A stretch of DNA of 64,000 nucleotides from Cucumis sativus. Lineage: Eukaryota; Streptophyta; Magnoliopsida; Cucurbitales; Cucurbitaceae. The stretch lies in the NCBI RefSeq assembly GCF_000004075.3, contig NC_026661.2:1550001-1614000 (forward strand), given 5' to 3'. The position numbers and the translations under genes were made by a program. The notes under the pieces were generated by a model. The model was not told the origin of the DNA. It searched no databases and saw nothing but the letters and a program-made list of their open reading frames with translations. This document shows, in pieces, positions 25,491 through 41,517 of the stretch. Within the stretch, counting starts at the first letter, position 1. Each line of letters begins with the position of its first letter.

Positions 25491-27043
25491 CTTGGGTTTC
25501 TTCATCTCCAAATTCGCAACGGGGCATGTTAGAACTACATTCCAGGAGCCTTCATCAGAATCTCCAGACCGTCCTCTTAGGTTAACCGTCGGGAAATCGC
25601 AAGTTCTTGAAGCAGATTATCACTCAAGAATGGCAGGTGAATTTTTGCAGCCTCTCCATGAGTCATTGCCTAATTGAACATTCTTCCAAACAAAGCCTTA
25701 CATAAGAGGTAATTGTAGCAGTTTTGCTTTTATATTTATTAAAGGTGTATCAGCCAATTGTATACATTTTTTTTTCTTTGTAGTTATTTCCCAACTTGAA
25801 GAGACAAATTATATGTGATTTTGAAATTGTATTCTAAAGAAATTTTGTGGTGAGTTTACAAACTCCATTGTAGCTCATGTGCTGCTAGCTCGATTAGTTT
25901 TGATATATTGCAAAACTATACTTAATGTTAAAAGGATTTTGTTTTGTTATTGTTTTTTTGCAATTTTACGATTTTATTATGGATGCAATTTTAAATATAG
26001 TAAAATAAACTAAAATATTTATAAATTATATCAAAATTTTAGATTATATTGTTGTCTATTAATGACATCAATATCATTAATAAAAACATATCGATCTGAA
26101 ATTTTGTTATATTTTATCAAATTTAACATTTTTTCTATACATATATGTATATTACAAAAATAATAATGTCAAATAACGACCTTTCACACTACAACAGAAG
26201 GTGAGAGAATTTGAATGGTAATATAACATTTCCATATTATATCTCCTCATAGCTCTAAACTAATCTTCCATAATTTTAATGAAAATCTCTACTACCAATT
26301 CTTTTTCATAAAGTACGATATTTCTCAGCTGAATGTAAATATATGTTACCTAAAAAATTAGTGAGGTTTTCTTTACTCATCTTTCCATGAATATTTTGAA
26401 ACCTACTTAATTTAACAAATGTTCAAATAGCTTACCAGCACATACCTTTCGCTTCCAAAGGTAAAGTTCAGAAATAACAAATTATTAAAAAGAAAATATA
26501 GTTTACAAATCAAAATTTCATGCAAATGACAAATCCGAGCTTTAAAAATAATGAAATGGTAACATTTAATTTTCTCCCATGGGTTTATCCAATCCATCCA
26601 TTTCAAAAATGCATATCTGGAGGCTTCACATTTACACTACACTCTCTCCAAATACCAAAAGGCACAAAAGAAAACAACAATCGCTAAGAATATTAAATTG
26701 ATATTGTTGTGGAGGGGGAGAATAGTGATAAATACTATACTATTTTAAACTAAGATTGCTATAATGTATCAAACTCACAAGGTAAATTCTTTACCTTTTC
26801 GAGTTCATCAATGGAAGATCGAATCTACATTTGAACGGTTGATTGCGCTTTTATCTGCTAAGCAATGATCATTATTAACAATAACCACCAGGCGAGATAT
26901 CCTTGAAGTTTCATCTTCTAGTTGGTTTTGTGGTTCCCTCAACTCTTCCAATAGTTGATATTGAAAGTATATGAGATTTTGTTGCTAGTCATGCGGATGA
27001 GAAATCATAAGTTGTTGAGTTGTTTGATCATATCATACATTAG
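25491..27043. other. NOC4 and At5g43822-like 3' regions, convergent spacer
   Basis: About 25491-25860 is probably NOC4 3' UTR and about 26650-27043 the 3' UTR of the minus-strand neighbour. The middle is AT-rich with no coding signal. Words such as 'ttgttatattttatc' near 26100 resemble the arms of the small fold-back family noted at 6852. Confidence 0.45.
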
Positions 27044-30000
27044 CTAGGCTTCTAGAACCAGTATAGTATCAAAGACGAATTCAACTGCAAAAGAGGATCA
27101 AGAATCAGATTAATTTTTCAATATGAAAACACCACAATATATCAATAATAGTATACTACAGTATTAAAAGTCATTCCCATACGACTTTGAATCATGTAAG
27201 TAAATTGTGTTTAAGAATATAAAACTAAACCATTAAATATTTAAAAGATTAAACGATACAATTGGGAGTGGTTTTAAATGTGATAAAAGTATTTTTTACC
27301 AAACATGACCATAATGGAAGGAAAAAAGAAACAATGGGTGGAAATCCAACGAAGTTCAACCACCCCTCTGACAAGAACAGATGACCACTAGATAGCCAAA
27401 CCAAATTTATTATTATTTTTTCTTCATTTTTTGAAAGGAACATAATATTTTATTAGACAACGCTGAGTATACTTATTGTGGGAAACTAAGGTGTACAAAA
27501 CAAATCTTAAGACAGTAAAAATTAACGAGGAACGTCAAATCTGGTCAAGCCTTTCATAGAAAATGGAAAGACAAGACTTGTAGTTGTTCTTTTATAATAG
27601 CCAAGGATATGTATATATGTGCAGTGATTTCAAATTTAGAGATTTCCTGTACTCTTCCCTCTTTCGAAGCTACCTACATGAGGGATTACAAATAGCTTTG
27701 GCAAAAAGAATATCTCTAATGAGATAATAATCTTCATGTTTTATGAAATAAAGAAGAAAGTACATTGAGAAGCAGTAGTGTATAAACCACTCAACCATAG
27801 TTGTAAAACGGTAGAAAACGAGAAAAACATGAAGATTTTCCTCTAGTGGTAAATGAACACTTCAAAGTCAGAAGAGTAAGGTTCATGACAATGAAAGCCA
27901 TTAGATAAGAAAATATACAACATATGGTCTTAGACAAAAGACCCAGAGAGGAACATGATGAAAGCGTGAAAATAGAAGTAAACATTGCATCTAGAAGAAT
28001 GGAATCACCAAGGGGTCGTTTGGCTCACCAACTTAAACAACTCAATTTCTATAAAAAACATTATTGAACTAGCACATTTATCGAGTAACTTCATCTTCTT
28101 TATTTTTTATTTTATTTTTTTGTACTTTTTGCATTTACCAAGTAATTTAATCTTTCCCTCCATCTCTACTTTCTACATTTACCAAGTAACTCCATCTTGC
28201 TTTCATAATCTACTTTTCACAATAATGAAAGAACTCGATCTTACAACTCTACCTACAAAAACTTACTAACTTCAAAATATTAATCTCATACTTGTTTACT
28301 CCACTTTGTGGGCCAGACGCTTCCTAACATTCAAGGTTGAACATTCAACATTTTCTAGGACATATAACACCATTTACCTAAACCCATCTAACTTCCAAAT
28401 TTTCACATTCCAAGGTTCTTTTTAGGGAAATTGTGAAAAATAGAAAAATTGACAATACACTTCATAGAAAAATAAAGTGTAATGAATTTTGTCTTTTTGG
28501 TGATTTCTTTATGGAGTGTCAATAGTTTGTTTTTTTTCTTCTTTCTATTTTTGAAAAAGCCCCATCTTTTTATTCGCTAATTTGATTATTTTCAATTTAA
28601 AAGTGACATATTCATCAATAAAGTTCAATATATGATGTGCTGAAAGTATCAAATGCTAACCTTCCTCTTTCTTAATGTTAGGTTGGTCAACCAAGAGTTG
28701 ATGTAAGGAGCTGAGGTCTTGAGCTCCATGATTCCTAACAATTCAAGATGCACAAATTTTCTGAGAGAAAAAATGGGCCATAGTGATTTACATAACTTGG
28801 AGGGGGAAAAGAAGATGATAGTTGATGGCCAGTACTAGAAAAGGATGTTTCACAAGCACCTATCAGAAGAAAATTCAATCTCTATGTTTTTGTTTTCATT
28901 TTCGTCACTAATGGACCACCCATTCGAAGCCACTAAAGAAGTTGTTTGGTTCAGTATCATTTCTGCGTTGATAACGAAGGTTTGGAAAGAGACAAATGCT
29001 AGAAGCCTAGAATTTTCAAATAAAATCTACAAATGAAGTGCATGATTCATCCATTTTCAATGCTCCATTTTGGTGTAAAAATTTATATATATATAACATG
29101 TTCTTTTTTACTTTACATTACCAACTTCATTAATCCTCTAGTTGCAACTAGAACATCCCATCAAATTCATCAACTGGGAGAAAAATTACCTAGCTTTCCA
29201 GAAAAGTTCTGGAAGCGCTGAGACGATAGATTCTTTAAGATTGTACCTAAAGACATTGAGGGGAATGAAACATAAATATAGGTGTATCGTAACATAAGCT
29301 AAAACATCAAGCTGAATACATACATGAGAATTCAAACAGATATCGCATATTTGCTCAAAAATGAAACAATGGATAAAGAAGCCAACTGTTGGCGACATAA
29401 AACTGACTTTCATAGGTTAGTTGGTTTCCTCTAGAATGATCGGGAAAAGAATTTTCAAATGAAAAATATACAAGGGTGCAAAAAACTAACCCAACAAAAA
29501 TGAGACTTCAGACTAAGAAGCCTACTCCAATTCAATTCTAACATGATCAGTTCTTAGTTTTCACTGGATACACAGTTTTTCTTTCATGACATAGAAAGGG
29601 ATGAGGACAGTTCTTACTCAGAGCGGTGCATGTGGCAGAGAAGCATTAAACCATTCAAACAATCTTCAAGACTGGGTTTTAAACCAACTTTTTGTTGTAG
29701 TTGTTTTATTGATGGCTGATTAGAACCGCCTTTGACTAATTGCTTCCCGTCACGATAAATCTTCTCCATTGAATTGACAATATTCCCAAGTTCTTCCCTG
29801 AGATCTTTATTTAGATTCTTCATTCATGAAAACAAGGTAGCACGAATATTTTAACAGACCTTTTGGATTTAAGAAGCACAGACATAGATACGACACAACA
29901 GACACGATCACACCATTTTTTTTAAATCTAGGACATGGGCACATAGGGCTAAGTTTCATTGTAATTTACACGTTTGAGTAAATATATCATTTTTACACGA

Positions 30001-30789
30001 GAAAGACATTAAGAGTCAATATGTTTGATGCATTTTGCTTTGAAATTTTATTATTTTTTTATTATAGATGTGTCTATTTAGTATAACTAAACAATTTTGA
30101 ACCTAGATTGACTTTGTACAACTAGTATCTAAAAATATAACAAACAAAAAAGTGCTCTATATGAATCCAACAAGTGTTGGAGTTCCAAGTGTTTGACATG
30201 TGTCTCACATAAACACACCAGCCAAACTAAAGTGTATGCTCAACCAACTTCATGCTCTCCAATTCTTTTATTCAAACATGTTCGAGTGGAAATTCAAACT
30301 TCGAATCTCTTACTGATAAAGAGGCATGACTTAATTAGTTGACAGTTGGTGCTCAAGTTCATGATCCCCTTTAATTTTTGTTTAAGATTTTTTCTTCTAC
30401 CATATCCTACAAATCACACGTGAAGGCAAGAAAAACAAACATACATTGTCTTTTTAATGGAAGAGAAACTAAGTTGCAAGGATTCCATCTGCTTCGCCAA
30501 TAACGCCTCTACAATGCCATCCATGCCAGACAGACTTCCAAAATTCTTAGGATCCTGAAGCAACTGAAACAAAATTTCAAAGGTCATAAAAGATTATAAT
30601 CTTCAAGCTAATAAAAAATACAAATAAGTTCAACAAAAAATCAAAACTGAGACTGACCTGCAGTCTCCCAATGATGGAGGAGGCATTTTGGAACTGCGAA
30701 ATCAAACGAACTTGAAGTTCATCCCAGCGATCCATTTCATCCTTGAACTTTCTGAATCTTTGCTGATACTTTTTCACCATGGCCTCCAT
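27044..30789 (-). CDS. Small conserved plant protein, At5g43822-like, function unknown
   Basis: Six exons on the minus strand: 30789-30658, 30563-30445, 29797-29618, 29246-29190, 28734-28661, 27084-27044, giving 200 residues with consistent phases. I recognise similarity to the Arabidopsis protein listed as 'uncharacterized protein At5g43822', from memory of blocks such as [38 protein letters not shown] and LLVDQPNI. The sequence is helix-rich and charged, with coiled-coil-like segments near residues 1-45 and 60-110; there is no signal peptide or membrane segment. The acceptor of exon 3 (at 29798) was chosen because it restores KKTMEELGNIV; the ATG at 29823 is not the true start. The last two introns are large and carry a LINE fragment and a MITE. 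Function is not known to me. Confidence 0.85.
28010..28327. mobile_element. hAT-like MITE in intron 5 of the At5g43822-like gene
   Basis: The left end reads 'aggggtcgtttggc' (28011) and the right end 'gccagacgcttcct' (about 28312-28325), which are imperfect inverted repeats of the 'AGGGGCGTTTGG' type common to small hAT-superfamily elements in plants. The interior is AT-rich and non-coding. I could not define a clean 8-bp target duplication. Confidence 0.45.
28840..29080 (+). mobile_element. Truncated LINE 3' fragment
   Basis: The plus-strand frame at 28845-29033 contains [14 protein letters not shown] and VWKETNARS. These resemble the C-terminal end of LINE ORF2 proteins, where a Trp and a 'W.ERN.R.F' block are typical. 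It lies antisense to the host gene inside its intron 4 (28735-29189). It is short and clearly a relic. Confidence 0.5.
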
Positions 30790-32320
30790 AGATTGAAATC
30801 TAGACTGTCACAACACCACCGATACAGAGAAGAAAGTAGAGGAATCGCGCCGCTGTAGTTAGATTTGAGTGTCGTGGTTCGTGGATAGAGCACCGCCGCT
30901 GCAGGAAGGAGCTTGCGTCGCTGTTAGTGGGGCTTCAAAGGCGCCGTTAGTGGTCGCTGGCCGGAGTTCGTTACGGTCGCCGGTGTTATTTTGAGAAAAC
31001 TGGTGGCTGCCGCTTTGCACAAGAGAATAGTGGAAGTGATAGAAATAAAAGATGATGTGAGCTTAGGTCATAAAATTAAATTAATACATTGGTCTTTTTA
31101 TATATAAAAAAAAAACATTTAAGTTAAGCTTGAAAATTAATCTTTTTATTTTTTTTCGTAAATTGTTTTTTATATCAATTACAATTTTTTTTAATTTAAT
31201 TAAGAATACATTCCATTTAACTTTTCAAACTATTTTTTTATTTTTATTTTTAATATAACATTCAAAATTAACTTTTAAAAATAATAGATTGGCTTGACAT
31301 TGCGAGAGACATTTATATATTTGATTACACGTTTTAAAAAAATTGAAATTATTCTAAAAGATATGACTATTAAACACAATGAATCAATAATTTAAAAATA
31401 CTTTCATTATTCAAGTTTTTGTTCTTTGAAACACATGCTCGGTTTGTTTAGTGATTATAATGATTGTGATGAATTATAATTTCTTGGGTATAATCAATGT
31501 AGTTGGGTCGACATAGTTAGTCACTAAAGCATGTCGTCGGACTTACCCACTAGAGTACATAAAACTATATACTAATCTTTCTTGCATTAAAGAAAGAGTT
31601 GTCGTTGGTGGATCGAGTGGAAGTGTCATTGTATTTGATTTTTTGTTTTTGAGTTAGGCATGGAAAAAATCAAAAGGTTACATTTGAAGTTTGAGTTCGA
31701 TAATATTTTATTTTATATACATTTTTAAAAATTTATTTAATTTTTATTGAAGTTGATTACAACAATAACAAGAGAAATTGTAAAAAATATAACATTTGAC
31801 AAAATATTTACACTTCACACCAAAATTAAACGCAATAAATTTTGTGCTTGTTATATGAAGGATAAAGAGTATGCCAATCTTTTTATTTTTTAAAAACCCT
31901 AACAACAACAGTATTCATATAGACTCATCTTTTTTCTAAGAGTCCAAGAAGAAACCATTCCATCAAATTATTCATAAGATTCACTAAATCTACTGCAACG
32001 AAAAAAATAATTGAAAATTTAAAAGTACATAGACAAATTCAAAATATAAAAGACATTAAAACGATAGTTTAACCAATATAATAGCTCACGTGTTAAACGA
32101 TGTATAACGATTGGAATTGGAAATATATATATATTGTACCTAGTGGTCCATTTGTTGGCAACAAAAAGTTTGGCTTTGTTTGCATATACTATATACCCTA
32201 TATAGACTTTCTTCAACTAACTGCCACAAATTTCCTTTTGAAAGGGCTCCCACCAAGTTTCTATTTTCATTTTATTTGTCAAATGGAGAAAAAGGATTTA
32301 GTAGTAAGTACTTGTTTAAG

Positions 32321-32397
32321 CATGCTATTTAAGCATGTTTAGTTAAGGATTAGTTTGATATATAATTTCATAAACATGCTATTTAAGCATGTTTATG
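32321..32397. repeat. Duplicated word with a perfect 12-bp hairpin
   Basis: The arm CATAAACATGCT at 32369-32380 pairs exactly with AGCATGTTTATG at 32386-32397 around a 5-base loop. The core 'catgctatttaagcatgttta' also occurs 54 bases upstream (32321-32341). It is a compact duplicated palindrome in intergenic DNA with no known role. Confidence 0.55.
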
Positions 32398-33844
32398 TGC
32401 TAGGATGAAAAGAAATTTGATATAATTCTAAAATCACTTTTGAAATCGAAAATACTAACTAAAACACACTTTTAAATGTATGAAATTAAACATAAATATG
32501 ATAATGTGAAAGTTTAGTGTCACCCTCTATACACATCTAAAAAAATGATAATTTAGGGGAAAAGAGAGAAAAAAAAATAGGCACTTGAGAATGTGCTTCC
32601 CATTTATGATGGTGGACATTGAGAACATGTACACTTTGAATTGGATTCCAACGTTGCCAACCATGGAAGAGAAAGAGCTATTCTTTTCCATATTCCCTTT
32701 TATATATTCTCATCATCTCATTTATGAGTCACTCCTCTTTTTCTTCACAACTTCAACCATAAATGACAAAATTTGGATTTTTCTTTTCATTCTTACCTTG
32801 CTTGGTTTAAGATCTTACGTAAAGTGTGAAAAATAACTTCATCGTTATAAAATAAAACGGGTTATATCTTTTTTTTTTTTTGTCTATGGATTTTAAGATG
32901 AAACTTCATTTTTGTTCTAATTTACTGGAAAAAAATTGACACCATTTTTTATAAGTTGTTTTAATAGTTTTTTTCAGTGATTCTTGTCGTAGATTGAATC
33001 CGAGATTTGTATAAAAATTTAACTTATATTCATCGCACTATACCAATAATTTTTTGAACTTTCTCCATGTAACCTCGAACTGGATGAAGATCAAGATCGT
33101 AATGTAATGTAATGTCTCCAACTCTAACTTATTTGAACATAAACCACGCATTGGTCACCATAAAATCAAGTTTTTTTCTTAAATCGGTAATTCCGTTTGA
33201 AAATTATCAATTAAGCCGTGAAAATAGATTACATTTGGTGAAGTTAAATCAAAACTTAACTTCCAAAGAATCTCGGGATTGGCTTCAATCAAAGAGAATC
33301 AAGAAAAACTATTCAAACAAAACAGGAAACGTCATATCTAACAATTTTCTAAAATCGAATGATAAACTCAAAGAAACACATTTAACAGTATACGTTTCAA
33401 AGATCAATCGACGTCTTAGTCGAGATTTTTTTTCTCTTTCCAAAGCGTATCCCCACAACCGATTCGAAAATGACACCCATATTTTTGTTCTCCCCCTTGT
33501 ATTTTCCCTCATGTAAGAAACAAATAGAGAAACCACTCTATATATCAAAACTCCTAGGTTTTGTAGGTCACCATTTGCTTGAGTGGAAGTGGCAAATCAT
33601 GTTTCTGCCCCAAAGAGAGAGTGACCTTTAAAATTTGAAATAGATATCTATGTGAAGAATTTTCCCACTTGGCTACTTACTCATCCACAACCTCCATTTA
33701 GTGGATTCTCAACTTATTACCAACTTCAATGCTATATATTACAAATATCACTATATATAAAAAAAGTTACAATATCATCTCCCACATCTAAAAATAGTAT
33801 TTGTCTTTATACTCTCGAGTTTGGTCTATTTTAGTTCTTTTTTC

Positions 33845-34110
33845 TAGCTTTAAATTGTTCATTTTTGTCCCTAATATAGTTTAACTTTGGTTTGAGAACT
33901 TTTAAAAAGCGACATTTTTTATCTCTATATATAGAAATGAAATAAAAATTTAAATGATGAATCCAAATTGATTGCCTTCTAAAAGTATAAGTGAACAAAA
34001 TGAACTAATTAAAAGTACAGTGATCAAAATGAAAACTAGTTTGAAAGTATATGAATTAAAATGAACCAAAGTTGAAAGTATAGAGACTAAAATGAACAAA
34101 CACCAAAAGT
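33845..34110. repeat. Degenerate fold-back element
   Basis: The left part reads '..catttttgtccctaatatagtttaactttggtttg', and the right part (about 34060-34100) reads as its approximate reverse complement ('aaccaaagttgaaagtatagagactaaaatgaac'). The same phrases recur in the glutamate receptor intron 1, near 45080-45740 and in the phosphate carrier intron 4, marking a dispersed family. Confidence 0.5.
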
Positions 34111-35292
34111 AAATCGATAAATTATAAATTGTTTAAATATCAATGTAATGTTAAAATTTCAAAGCTATCTTAGAAATCTTTAAAATTTCAAACAAAAAAT
34201 TAAGATATGAAATGGTAAAAGGGAAGAATCACCACATCATTCTAAATCATTGTGGTTGAAGAGTTTCGTGAATCTCATTTGAAATTGTTTATATGATCTA
34301 ATAGGGTCAAATGTCAAATGAAACTTTGAAACATTAAAAATGAAATGACAAAGTAGTTCAACCTTATGAAAGTATTGTCATAATTGAATTTGTGGCCCAA
34401 TATCATCTTAATATTATATTGGAAAGCGCCACCACAAAGCTCAGTTGCCCACTTCGCTTCACCTTCACCATTCAACCTCCCTTCCTTTCAGCCACTTTTT
34501 AGCATCTTTTCATATGCTTCTTGTTTTCTTTCTTTTCTTCATATGCTTCTTGTTTTCTTTAACCCTTTTTTCATTTAATATTAAATTTTACATTTGTGAA
34601 TGAATTTTTCATATCATTGAAAATGACAAAAGTGATTCTAACCATTGCAACATCACTCTCAAACATCTCCTTAAGATTGGACCCGAACACTGTATAAAAT
34701 TCTTGATTATCCTTTTTTTGCTCTGCCCAGTAATTCAATAGAAACTTTCATATATACTTCTAGTTATTAAAAGAAAAAAGTATATGTTTTTTAATTAGTT
34801 TTGGGTCTTGCTTTTCATTCTTTCTTCTCCCTAATAGCTTCATTATCTAACACTTTTCTGCTAACCATTTGATTTTATTCCTTAGGGTTTGTAATTACTG
34901 ATTCATTCTTGGCTATTACTTCTTGAATTTGCTTTATTGTAAGATGTACATTACCCCTCCAAAAGTTAAAACTCCTTTAACTTAACACCTAAGTTTGAAC
35001 CTTTTTATCTATTTATTTATTTGTTTGTTTGTGTTTTTCTCTATTTGAAAACAAAGTATTATGTTCTAACTTAAAGTTTTTAGTTATCAGATTAGAAAAC
35101 TTGGTCTATAGTTTATTCTCAAATTCTAGTACCATGTCTTAACTCTTGTTTCATATATAGAGAGAGAGATTTTATTTAGAGCTTATACTAATATTTCTTT
35201 TGGTTCGTTCCTTTGTGTTCTATTGCTGATTGAGAGATAGCTGTCTTAAAAAATCAGTCCTCAGTTAGGATTTTAGGCTGCAACTCGTTTAT

Positions 35293-35356
35293 ATGAAGCC
35301 GGATTCGCTAGTAATCCCCAGTCAGTCATACGGCATTGTACTCACTATTAAAAATA

Positions 35357-35373
<17 letters not shown>
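35293..35373 (+). promoter_or_regulatory. Upstream ORF overlapping the glutamate receptor start
   Basis: An ATG at 35293 opens a 26-residue frame that ends with TGA at 35371-35373. It overlaps, in another frame, the first in-frame ATG (35357) of the receptor. If transcribed, it would hinder starts at 35357 and favour the ATGs at 35408, 35414 or 35420, which lie just before the hydrophobic signal segment. Confidence 0.45.
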
Positions 35374-40211
<4,838 letters not shown>

Positions 40212-40268
40212 GGTTCGTTAAAGTCGAGATTCCGACTTGCGATTAATACTTTTTGTATTTGAATTACG

Positions 40269-40274
40269 AATAAA
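40269..40274 (+). terminator. AATAAA polyadenylation signal of the glutamate receptor
   Basis: A canonical AATAAA lies 58 bases after the stop codon of the receptor gene, the usual distance for a plant near-upstream element. Confidence 0.5.
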
Positions 40275-40764
40275 AAGGGAATTTTTCCCCTAACACGTAA
40301 TTAAACTTGAAATAAACAAACTTGATGTACAAAATGCATACATGTATACTTCAGATGGCATCTCGAATGGCTATTTGGAGCATAGAGTTGTGAATTTTGA
40401 AGATAAATGAATCAAATATTATTTGTATTGGACTGTAGATTTTTGTCTTAGTTAGGTATTCTGTTGTTGAATTTTATATTTGGTTAGACTGTTAAGTAGG
40501 GAGCAACAGATCAAATGTTATAAACTAAAAAACAGATATTAGGATTAGAAGAAAAAAAAAAGTAGTGATGAGAATATAACAAGATTTGAATCTGTGCATA
40601 GTATTACTATTAACATTGCTAAAGTTGTGATCATTACTACCAGATGTAGTAAAAAAATACAGAGGATTGAAGAATTTTCTTTTCTTCCCTTTGGGAAGAA
40701 AGAGTAGTTGATAGAATTAGAATCCCAATTACGAAAAACTTCACAAAAAAGAATGGATGAATTA

Positions 40765-41457
40765 TCACCATGAGTACTCCTCGTCGTCCTCGTCGTCGTG
40801 GTGCAATGGCTTTCTACACAAAGGACAAGAATTGTGATTCTCAAGCCACTTGAAGATGCACGATTCATGGTAAACATGGCCACAAGGAATCCTCATCACC
40901 TCCCTCTTTTCACAACTCAATTCATCCAAACAGATGCTGCAATCTCCCAATTCCTCCATCTTTTCTTCCGATCTCAACCTCTCTCCCCTCGCCACCCCCA
41001 CTCCCCTCTTCACTGCCGGCGGAGCTTCATCCAACACAACTGTTTCCTCCGCCCCTGCACCGCCTCCACCCATTGATGGCAGCCAAATCAGTCGAATGAA
41101 ATCCACTTCAGCGAGGATATGGAAATTCGTCTCGCTGTTTCTGTCAGGCATTTGTAGGATGTGGGAAGCGATACGACGAGCCATGTTTTGGGAAGCGGCA
41201 GGGCGGATGTTGAGTGAGGAGAGAATTTGAGTGATGTAGAACAACGGACTTTGGAGTTGGCGTAAGGAGAGATAAAAGAGAGCATTGTGGTACGGAATCC
41301 TTGGAGTTTGATGGAGGACTTCATGGGGACGTCCGGTGAGGGGAGAAACAGAGATGATTTGTTGGATAAAGCTTATATTAACTTGTAATACTCCATTGCC
41401 TCCGGTGCCGGAGGCGTAGAGACGGTACTGAATGGGATTAGAAATAGCAAAAGACAT
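40765..41457 (-). CDS. RING-H2 finger protein, probable E3 ubiquitin ligase
   Basis: A single-exon gene of 230 residues. A complete RING-H2 domain lies at residues 173-214 with metal ligands C173, C176, C192, H194, H197, C200, C211 and C214; W204 stands in the usual E2-contact position. This suggests an E3 ubiquitin-protein ligase. The N-terminal 165 residues have no domain I recognise, no signal peptide and no clear membrane segment, so substrate and location are unknown. A Gly/Ala spacer (GGGAGAEE) and an acidic tail (HHDDEDDEEYSW) flank the RING. The ATG at 41457 lies 54 bases downstream of a TATA-like box. It is convergent with the glutamate receptor, 553 bases between stops. It resembles many lineage-specific intronless plant RING genes. 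Confidence 0.9.
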   Translation of the reverse strand: MSFAISNPIQYRLYASGTGGNGVLQVNISFIQQIISVSPLTGRPHEVLHQTPRIPYHNALFYLSLRQLQSPLFYITQILSSLNIRPAASQNMARRIASHILQMPDRNSETNFHILAEVDFIRLIWLPSMGGGGAGAEETVVLDEAPPAVKRGVGVARGERLRSEEKMEELGDCSICLDELSCEKREVMRIPCGHVYHESCIFKWLENHNSCPLCRKPLHHDDEDDEEYSW

Positions 41458-41510
41458 TGTTAATTGAAGAATTGGTTTTTGATTGTGTGGAGGTGAAGTA
41501 GAAAGTTTGA

Positions 41511-41517
41511 TTTATAG
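41511..41517 (-). promoter_or_regulatory. TATA box of the RING-H2 gene
   Basis: On the minus strand the sequence reads TATAAAT, 54-60 bases before the ATG at 41457. This would put transcription start near 41485 with a very short leader. It is the best TATA match upstream of this gene. Confidence 0.5.

Larger units (their letters stand above)
30790..35292. other. AT-rich spacer upstream of the glutamate receptor
   Basis: The first ~200 bases are GC-richer and likely 5' UTR and promoter of the minus-strand At5g43822-like gene. The rest, over 4 kb, is AT-rich with no recognisable gene. A 134-codon frame at 33112-33516 has no protein features I can support. A hairpin at 32369 and a fold-back element near 33845 are listed separately. 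The glutamate receptor promoter should lie at the right end. Confidence 0.5.

Noticed and set aside
29614-29823. 69-codon frame as a separate small gene
   Set aside because: It is exon 3 of the At5g43822-like gene read past its splice donor, with a false ATG before its true acceptor at 29798.
29865-30225. Repeated 'gacac' words ('acagacacgatcacacc', 'gacatgtgtctcacat') in intron 2 of the At5g43822-like gene
   Set aside because: They recall a common dispersed plant repeat, but I could not define its ends.
33112-33516. 134-codon open frame in the spacer
   Set aside because: No similarity, signal or domain I can recognise, AT-driven composition, and no sign of promoter or start context; most likely chance.
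40798-41230. Plus-strand frames of 92 and 98 codons
   Set aside because: They are antisense shadows of the RING-H2 gene.
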